A stretch of 64,000 bases of DNA from assembly GCA_009869945.1 (NCBI GenBank), contig WIXG01000246.1, forward strand, positions 54,280-118,279. Reading direction: 5' to 3'. Positions 56,624 through 64,000 of this stretch are shown here, one piece after another; the first letter of the stretch is position 1, and each line of letters begins with the position of its first letter. The DNA comes from Mesaphorura yosii (Eukaryota; Arthropoda; Collembola; Poduromorpha; Tullbergiidae). Made by a program: the position numbers and the translations under genes. The notes below the pieces were generated by a model. It had not been told where the DNA came from. It was given only the letters and a program-made list of their open reading frames with translations, and searched no databases.

Positions 56624-59600
56624 TCAATAGACTTGTCTTGCCATCACATTCACGACAGATGTGAGATGATGATGATTGTAGTATTCGTGGTATTGCGATT
56701 GATGCTGCTGCAGTTGTTGGATGATTGTGTCAGTCGGCAGCAAATGAGATGATGAAACAGGACCTGGATTTATATTTTCAGAAATTGTGCTCGTGCCTGT
56801 GCCTGTGGCAGCCGCTGCGGCTGACGTGAACGTGGGATTAACATTGGGCGACGATGATGACTTCACATGGGTGGGCGCCGGAGTGCCTGGGCTATGAAGT
56901 TGATCCTGTGCTCTTGGCCCACCGCCGCCACGCTGGTGATAGCCCGTTGATCCAGGAGCTGGATTATAGCCATGTGCGTGTCCCTGTCCCTGCGAGTGAG
57001 TGTTGTGCGTGTGCATGCCAAATTCGTTCTTGATGGAGAGCGACAAAGGAAGCCGATCCAAATGGGGGCCGTTGTATCCGAACGCGGATGAACCCTCAGC
57101 GTGCAGTCCGTACCCACTAGTCCGGCTTCCACCGCCGACGGTGCCTGGCATCCCTCCATTGCTGCTCCCGTTCGAGTCCATGGAGATGAGATGCTGCAGC
57201 ATCCCATTCGCGTACTCCTCCGAGCCATCCCTGAAAAAAATTCCGGATCAATTTCAGGTCTACGCATGAAGAAATCATTAATTCAAGAAGTTGCCCCAAA
57301 TTCCAGTGTTATCTTAATTACAGGAACTTGTCCTGTCTTTGTTTTGTTTCTGCTCAACGTGATTCATATTCTACCAAATAATATTGAATGACAGCACGGC
57401 GGAAGCAGTCACGGCTTCCAGCATCACGAATCACAACTGTGTCACGCTCATCAGTCAGATGCAGTCGCATCAAGCGCACATCTTCATTGTACAGTAAACA
57501 TTAAGAATAAGGACGTGTTTTACTATTATTACGATGATGGAACCATTTATTTGCTCATTATCAACTAGTCACCATAAAATCGAATAAAAATACCAAGCAG
57601 ATCGTAACTTCGCAATAAAAATTCTCGTTGAAGCATGAGAAAGTGCGAATGAGCCAGTTCTCAAAGTCTGGCAACTTAAATATGACTCCAGCTCGCTGAG
57701 TCGCATGGGTTCAAGTTTGCAAACATCAGCGGCTTGCATCACGACGCATTTTACATTTTCACACGAATAGGGCGCTCAGGAAGGCAAGTCTCGTCTTATT
57801 TCGTGTCTTCTGCCACTGAAATTTGCAACAATTTAACATTTAACCTTCTTTTGGATTTCTGTTTAGGATGTGCTTATTCTCAGCCGCGTTTCATGTGCAC
57901 TTGTGTGCGTGGTGATTTACAAGCTGAAAATATGAAATCTGAGCTCGGATCTTGTAATCTTCGGCAATCTGGACCCGCTTATGAGTATTTTCATTGGAAA
58001 AGGGAACCCAAACTTAAATTCTTTGTGCTCTGGCGTTCGGGTGGAGATTTAAAGACTTTCTCAGTTTCGGTTCCTGCTCCTAAACACCACAACCTGTTGC
58101 TCTGCTGCACAATGCTGCTCCAGGACATCTGCAAGCAATGTTAATGAACTGACTGACTTTCGCTTTCCTCTTTCCAACTCTGCATAAAATTCGATGCCCT
58201 CGGTCGGCTTGTACCCGACGGCAAAGGCCAAAGGCAGAAGTCTGGTTTGTTAATCAAGAAAAATGGCCCGTCACGTTGTAGTGTGGTGAACATTTGCCCA
58301 ATGAGGCATTAATCATTTTCAGTTTAGCGTGGCGAAATGTCATTTTGGCCCTTTTTTATGGGCATTGATCCACAGACGGATGGAATGGAGTACAGATGTT
58401 TTGAGCCTTCAAGGGTTCAACTGTACAACAAACTGAGCCAAGCCAGTGCCCCTCGGCCGGCTTTGGTTGACTGACCACCGGAATGAGAATGACAGCGAAG
58501 AAAGTGAGAAACACGGTCTCAGATTCTGATTCTGAGAATTGCATGAAATCTCATACACACATGAAAGAGAGCGAACAGCAAAACCGTGCTTGCTTGGGAT
58601 TCAGTTACACGATCCAACGACCAAACTGGTAATGGATATTGTTCGAATTCGAAGGGTCTCCGCTTGTAATTATTGCCGTCCCACATGTGAACGACCATTA
58701 ACTCCTTTGTTTTTAGTTTATGCGCTTAGATTGGTCAAGCACTTCAGGTCCAGGCTAGGGCAATATTACCTTGACTGTGACGGTGTCCGATCACGTTGTC
58801 GCTTGTTCTTGAACCAATTGCTCACTTGCGTTAGCGTGAGTCCAGTCATACGAGCAAGGGTCCGCTTTTCGTCCGGCGTTGGGTATCGATTGCGCCGGTA
58901 AAACTCCTTCAGCGCGTTCCTCGACTTCTCCTTGAAGCAGTACACCGTCTCTTCGCCATCCCAAATGGTCCGGGGCAGCGGATGCTTGCGTCGAAGTCTG
59001 TACTTCTCCACTGCGCCTAAGGAGCGACCACGAATCTTCTCGGCTTCCTTGTAATGGGCAGCGTACCAAAGTTTCTGCAGTTCTTCGTGGTGCCTGCAGC
59101 AAATTACCATTACGTGTCATGGATTATTGCAGGTGCGCTTCATTGCAAGGCTGGAAATGGAAATCCTGGAATTAAAACCGGAAACGACCTTACCTGTTTG
59201 AGAATTCGTATGACTCGATCAGCTTGTACATGTCATTTAGTGCGTCTTTCGCAAACAGTGCAAACACTTTTGCCCTGATCACAGACTCGGATCCATTTTG
59301 CATTTCGCGTGGTAATGACAATAGAAGATGGTTTAAACGATTTATGTTGCGTTCCTGAAGCAGAGCTTCGCACAGACAAGAGACTTGGGTGGCTGTGAAT
59401 TGAAACGGGCCAGATGACCCGGCGTCCTGCATTCTGCTGATGTCTGGGCCGTGCATGAGAATTTTATCTGGCGAAGAGCTGGACAATTGAATCAGTGACG
59501 AGTTGGCTGAAGTGGGTGGCGAGTTTTCGCGATCTGCCACCGAACCACTTCCACTTTTCTCCCCAATCGTTGGGTGGGGAGAAGAAGACTCGTCAATTGT

Positions 59601-59807
59601 GAGCTCAGAACCTGAGTCAGCATCCATGTCGGGGTCGTGACGATCACGCAGGTTGTTGAAAGACCCATTTACTTGCAATGCACTCAAATAAGGGCTTGAG
59701 ACCGATCCTGCTGGTGGCGGCGGCGAGTACGAGTACGGAGCACTGTATCGGTCATCACGGACTCCAGATCCGACGGAAGCAATTGAATCGTAAGCGTAAC
59801 CACTCAT
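56624..59807 (-). CDS. Six4: SIX-class homeobox protein Six4
   Basis: Three exons are predicted on the minus strand: 59194-59807, 58770-59093 and 56624-57230 (514 residues). An N-terminal Ser/Pro/Asp-rich region (~135 residues) is followed by the SIX domain ([18 protein letters not shown], then [15 protein letters not shown], then [20 protein letters not shown]), and the homeodomain ([20 protein letters not shown], then [18 protein letters not shown]). The homeodomain lacks the usual Arg5 and has WFKN, both typical of SIX proteins. Six4/5-type residues at the SIX-homeodomain junction favour Six4 over Six1/2 or Six3/6. The C-terminal exon is Gly/His/Gln-rich and poorly conserved. Six4 acts with Eya in muscle and gonad development. 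The intron 57231-58769 is long and probably regulatory. The upstream codon TTG at 59819 is not a start; ATG 59807 is used. Confidence 0.93.
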
Positions 59808-62800
59808 GGTCTGATGCAATGGCGATTGAATGCAATGGAATTAAAGTCCTTAAACTGGAGTCGCCAATGGACGGGCAAATTGGGAGATATTGCGAGCATT
59901 CACTGGATTCGCGATGTGATGAACTCACTTGCACTTGAAATCCAAGATTTAGAGAACATTCACTTTGTTTTGCAATTTGCAAGTGAAGCGGAAGGGAAAC
60001 TGAGACAAACTGAACGACGCGACTGCGACTCGCGATTTGTTGATGCCTGCTTAAGTCTATCGTGAGACAATTTTCTCACTTGTGCGAGTTGCTTCGTAAT
60101 AAATTTTTCTAAAAGAACTTGAAAGCTACAAAGTACAAAGAGTAGTGTGTTATGCCTATATTGACAGAGGCTGGGATGCTGATCGTGAGTGCAAGTGAAT
60201 GGTGGAGGCTTGAGCTTTGAGTTTGGCCTGAAACTCAAACTCCGGAAAATAAAGATCGTTGAATCCGATCCAACAGGCAGGCAGGGGATGGAGGATTCGT
60301 GAAATGGGTGGAGATCCCGCTCCGGTGCAGGATCTGGTTGGGTGGCAGAGCAAATGGTGGATGGAACCCTTTTCGTTCTCGTTTTTCAATTTTCTCGAAC
60401 AATAGCACACAACACACAGGAAAGCTGCTTATTGTTGAAGGATTACAGATTACAAGCGTATAAACTGGTTATTTTACTGATAAAGAGTGAGTCGGGCTGA
60501 AAGACGACACTCTAGATAATTAAACCATTCGTGTCGCGCAGATTTGAATTTAATGGAGAAGCGGGTTCACAATTTAAGTATTACTTTGGAAATTGTCCTG
60601 GAACTTGGAAACATTTCGCTCAGCTTCGACTCAACTGAAACGAGCGAGAATTTTTAACTTTGCTCTTGCGTTGTCAGATATTTGATACCCCGATTTTTTG
60701 TCTTCGGTTAGTTTTTAAGAATGATTCACAATTCCTAATAATTTTCACACAGCCGTCGTAATTAGAAATGGCAAATGGACAAGACTCGTTGAATGTGAGA
60801 ATTATGTCTTCTCTTCCGTGCAAGTCGTCGCGTTGCTGGTTTTGATACGTTGCTTTGCTGTTTACATGATTTCCGTCAGCCATTTCGGATAAGAAGTAGA
60901 AATATGACGCTCTTTGGCTATGGAATTACGATTTCTTCGAATTTTCTTTGTCATACGCGTTTATTAAGCAACCTGGAATTATCTGCCACCGCCTCTGCTC
61001 CAAATTAGTTGCGGGGGCACACGGAACACCAGCGAAAGACGGATTCCCTCTTATGAGTGAGCATACGAGCAACTAACATTTCATTTTATCTCATCACATA
61101 TTTCGTTGTCCCTTTTTGTTTGTATTTTTCATTTCATTTCGTTTTCCGTCTCCGTGCTCTATGCTTTACGCTCCGAGAGTGCGAAATAAAGTGTCAGATT
61201 TCAATCATTTTCAAGGGGCGCATGCAACCAAGCCAGCATAGCATGAAGGAAAGGCAAGGCAAAGGCGATGCAGCGTACGCGAGAACTTGCACACGAACAT
61301 GAAAGTCTTGGTGAAAGACGAATAGGCGAAGGCTCAGAGGCGTGTTGAAGGGTGCTCCAACGCGTACTCGTGCTGTAGTGGGATCAAATTGACAAGATTC
61401 TCGTAAGTCGTAAGTACTTGTTAGGCGTAACTGAATAACGCTCAAGTGGTGTCAAGTATCCAATTTAATATGATTTGTGTTGTGTGCTCGGTGATTTTCT
61501 CGATGCGGCGGTGCCGGGTCCATCCAACTTTACTTTTCACCAACCTTATTCTAGTTCTGCTGAATCCTACGGCAGCCCGTTGCCTCCACGCCGCAGTTCT
61601 GCAATTAGTCGGAGATTATAAATTAGTCGCACACAGATGGGCAGATTAATTAGTTGTTGAACAACAACCCAACCAAGCAAACTCGAGCAGCGAAGCCAAG
61701 ATTTAATGAACTAAACTCTTTATCGCATAAATAATCAATTTGCAGGGGGTTGAATTACTAACGACGATGGTGATGACTGCCAGTGCCTTCATGAAGGAGA
61801 GCACAAGTCGGAATCGGAACTGCAGCACAGCGCAGTGAATCAGTGAAGACAAGAGAGGGTGTCGTATTTCACTCTGGACAATAATGATGACACTTGGGAA
61901 TTCCCCTATAACAAATTACATTTATGATTCACATTTTTCTGTGCTGCTCTGTGCCTGACCGTGGATAATTAGCCGTTATAAATAAGCGACCAGCGAGTTT
62001 TGCACGTGGGCTCGAGTACCGAATTCTTTCGTTCATTTTAAGAGCAGCATATCGCTCCAGCTCGGCGATGGAAACACGGGGTATGGAAACTGAACTCGAT
62101 TGTCCTGTTGAGTGGCAATGGCAAGGTATTTCGTGGTCAAGTACACGGATTATTTCCATTGTTAATCCAAGAGTAAGTAGTAACAATATTATTCAAGATG
62201 AGTACACATTCTTCCAACCATGTAATACGTTCACGGTACACGTAATAATCCAGCCCGACCTTTTCTGTTTAGCGTTCAGCAGTTAACACCATGTTACATG
62301 TTGTGCTGTTCATTTTAAGCCCGCACCCTTCATTGCTCATTTCAGATCAGATCTTGTTTTCGCACTTCACACAAAAGATTAAGTTCACACCATACAAATA
62401 AAATAGGCATGGGCAGGCAGCAGGAAAAGGTTCAATCGTTCAACGGAGCTGCGTCGCGACACGATAAAAATAGGGCACCGCATTTGCAGCACCGAAAAGA
62501 CCATCGCGTCACTGGAAATTATGAATATCCGTCCGACAGCCGAATTAACTGTCATATGAAATCCTTACATAATAGTTATGTTTGTGCTGAATGCTGATGT
62601 GTACGCGACCAACGTGGTTTTAACAGTTTGTCAAGAGTCGAGGGTGACAAATGATGCGACGGAAAATTATGGTTATCCAATACGGACGGACGCTGCGCTC
62701 GGTTCAGGTGTTGTTTACTTCATATATGTGAACAAAAGAGGCTAGAAGGGCAGGGAAGACAGGGATTATTATGTTGTCAAGTTCATTGAAGTTCTTTTGT

Positions 62801-63072
62801 TCGAATCTCGTAATTCTGATTCGTAATTTGACTAGGGTCTGAATGGAAAATGTAAGGACAAATTCCTCCTCTTCGAACTTGTATGTCAATAGTTCGAATT
62901 TCGAACTACCTTCATTGCGAAATTACGAGTGTGAGTCAGCGATTCAGCCATGAGTTCAGCAAGACAGGCCCCTCTCAAGTTAGAATGCACTAAGAGCGAT
63001 AGGTCAATAAATTAGTTCAAACGCCCTTAACTTTAACCCATCTGGTTTGCAGATACAACATTGAAATCGCTA
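59808..63072. other. Six4 upstream region, gene-poor
   Basis: Over 3 kb with no supported gene. The first part is the Six4 5' UTR and promoter. A minus-strand frame at 60674-60883 (about 70 residues from an ATG, MADGNHVNSK...) has no family match or splice partner. Homeodomain cores (ATTA) and CAAT-type sites are frequent but not specific. Confidence 0.4.
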
Positions 63073-63080
63073 GTCTGGGG
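63073..63080. repeat. Target site duplication, left copy
   Basis: GTCTGGGG directly before the element at 63081; the identical octamer follows the element at 63371-63378. Confidence 0.8.
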
Positions 63081-63370
63081 CAGAGATGGAAAATATCACG
63101 ATGTTTATGAAAATATCTTGATATTTTGATATTTATCGGATATTTTCCTTTGACCCCTTGATATTTTCTATATTTATCGCCATCCCTTCCTTATTCTGCC
63201 AACTTTTCGTGCTTTTGGGCGTGTTTTAAAATATCAAAAATATCACGATACTTTCCCGAAAACATGCGCAAAATGCTTTAAAGCTACTTGGTTATCATTT
63301 TAAGCCAAAATATGGAAATATCAAAAATATCACTCGATATCTATCGGATATATATGCAGTGCCATCCCTG
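63081..63370. mobile_element. Non-autonomous hAT-type element (MITE), 290 bp
   Basis: The element begins CAGAGATGG and ends CCATCCCTG, whose complement is CAGGGATGG (8 of 9 matches). It is flanked by a perfect 8-bp duplication GTCTGGGG. The 8-bp duplication and CAG-G-TG-type ends are diagnostic of the hAT superfamily. Inside are many AAAATATC/GATATTTT words in both orientations, so the two halves are partly self-complementary. There is no coding capacity, so movement would need a transposase elsewhere. The perfect duplication suggests a fairly recent insertion. Confidence 0.85.
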
Positions 63371-63378
63371 GTCTGGGG
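63371..63378. repeat. Target site duplication, right copy
   Basis: GTCTGGGG, identical to 63073-63080. Confidence 0.8.
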
Positions 63379-63475
63379 TAATGCCGACAATCTCAACAGG
63401 AGTATTACAGGTTTCAACTGGAAACAATTATCCTGGAACAAATGTCTGGAAACAATTCTCCTGGAACCTGCTGAA
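63377..63475. repeat. Dispersed repeat, second copy
   Basis: GGTAATGCCGACAATCTC, then AACAG, then CAACTGGAAACAATTATCC with further CTGGAACAA units. The order matches 39799-39920. The MITE sits at its left edge, so it either inserted into this repeat or the two lie side by side. Confidence 0.6.
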
Positions 63476-64000
63476 GTGAAGTTGTGACTGCTCAATTCAG
63501 GCCTGGCGCCGATCTCTTTTATGGAAAATCCAACTCAAACGTCATTGCTCATTCAGGTGAAGGAAATGGCGTTGTCCAAAGCGAATCTTAATGCGCGGGG
63601 TTTGAATTGTGGAAGTACCAATGACTCTTTCAGGGGACACCCGTTTCACGCTACAATCTTGGTTTCCTTCCTATTCCCTATTCATGTCTTGAACCAATTT
63701 TACCTCAACTTAATGATCCAGTGACCCGATGTAGCTGATCTTGTTTACAAAATTATAAGTTAAGTGAGATTCTTTAACACTTGCATGAGTTGCATGATGC
63801 CACCACGCTGCACTGGTCCAATGCAGGATGCATGTACAGGGTACCAAACAATTTTTGTCCCCTTCCACAGCCAAATCTGGAGACGTGGAGCATAAGTGCG
63901 ATACATCACTGGAAAGCCCAGCTCAAAATACATAGGTGGAGAAAATTTCAGATCGTTCTGATCACGCGTGCGATTTTTATCGCCATTTAAGTGAGAAAAG
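63476..64000. other. Right end, no gene seen
   Basis: Short open frames only, none with a family match or splice partner. Confidence 0.4.

Noticed and set aside
1-64000. CRISPR arrays, tRNA or rRNA genes
   Set aside because: No regularly spaced direct repeats, no paired A/B-box tRNA pattern with a cloverleaf, and no rRNA-like blocks were seen. The organism is clearly eukaryotic.

Overview
The window looks like nuclear DNA from an arthropod, most likely a hexapod or crustacean. Its genes are broken by short GT-AG introns (about 40-100 bp in most genes, with a few longer ones), they have TATA boxes and AATAAA signals, and they encode arthropod-type proteins (RGK GTPase, Six4, an arthropod-type SMYD relative, dunce/PDE4). 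A large multidomain polyketide synthase suggests a lineage such as springtails, but that placement is inference. Gene models below were built by eye from reading frame, splice-site phase and family motifs; none is supported by transcripts.

Layout. Positions 1-21.8 kb are gene-poor and hold the 5' part of a PDE4/dunce cAMP phosphodiesterase gene on the minus strand. Three candidate alternative first coding exons (16.7, 9.0 and 3.4 kb) all end in phase 2 and can splice to one common exon at 2.4 kb that starts the UCR1 region; the catalytic part lies beyond the left edge. Positions 21.9-26.3 kb hold a secreted ML/NPC2-like protein and a tandem pair of secreted CRAL-TRIO (Sec14-like) proteins. 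A TLDc-domain protein lies on the minus strand at 27.0-28.1 kb.

Positions 30.1-39.5 kb hold the most striking gene: a predicted 2884-residue protein with an N-terminal degenerate glycogenin-like GT8 domain followed by KS-AT-DH-psiKR-ER-KR-ACP and a terminal thioester reductase. The GT8 domain has lost its DxD metal site, and the KR appears to have Asn in place of the catalytic Tyr. The reductase suggests release of the product as an aldehyde or alcohol.

Positions 40.2-50.2 kb hold a Yae1-like protein, casein kinase II beta, a decayed SMYD (SET/MYND) pseudogene, a C-terminally truncated Sin3-like corepressor and a small single-pass membrane protein. Positions 51-59.8 kb hold three minus-strand genes: an RGK-family GTPase, a secreted lysine/histidine-rich protein of unknown function, and the homeobox gene Six4. 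The right end is gene-poor and carries a 290-bp hAT-type MITE with intact 8-bp target duplications beside a dispersed repeat also seen at 39.8 kb.

Functional links. The secreted lipid-binding proteins (ML and CRAL-TRIO) lie within 10 kb of a synthase expected to make a reduced acyl product. Joint action is only a hypothesis, since animal genes are not normally arranged in pathways. The other genes are ordinary housekeeping or developmental regulators with no obvious connection.
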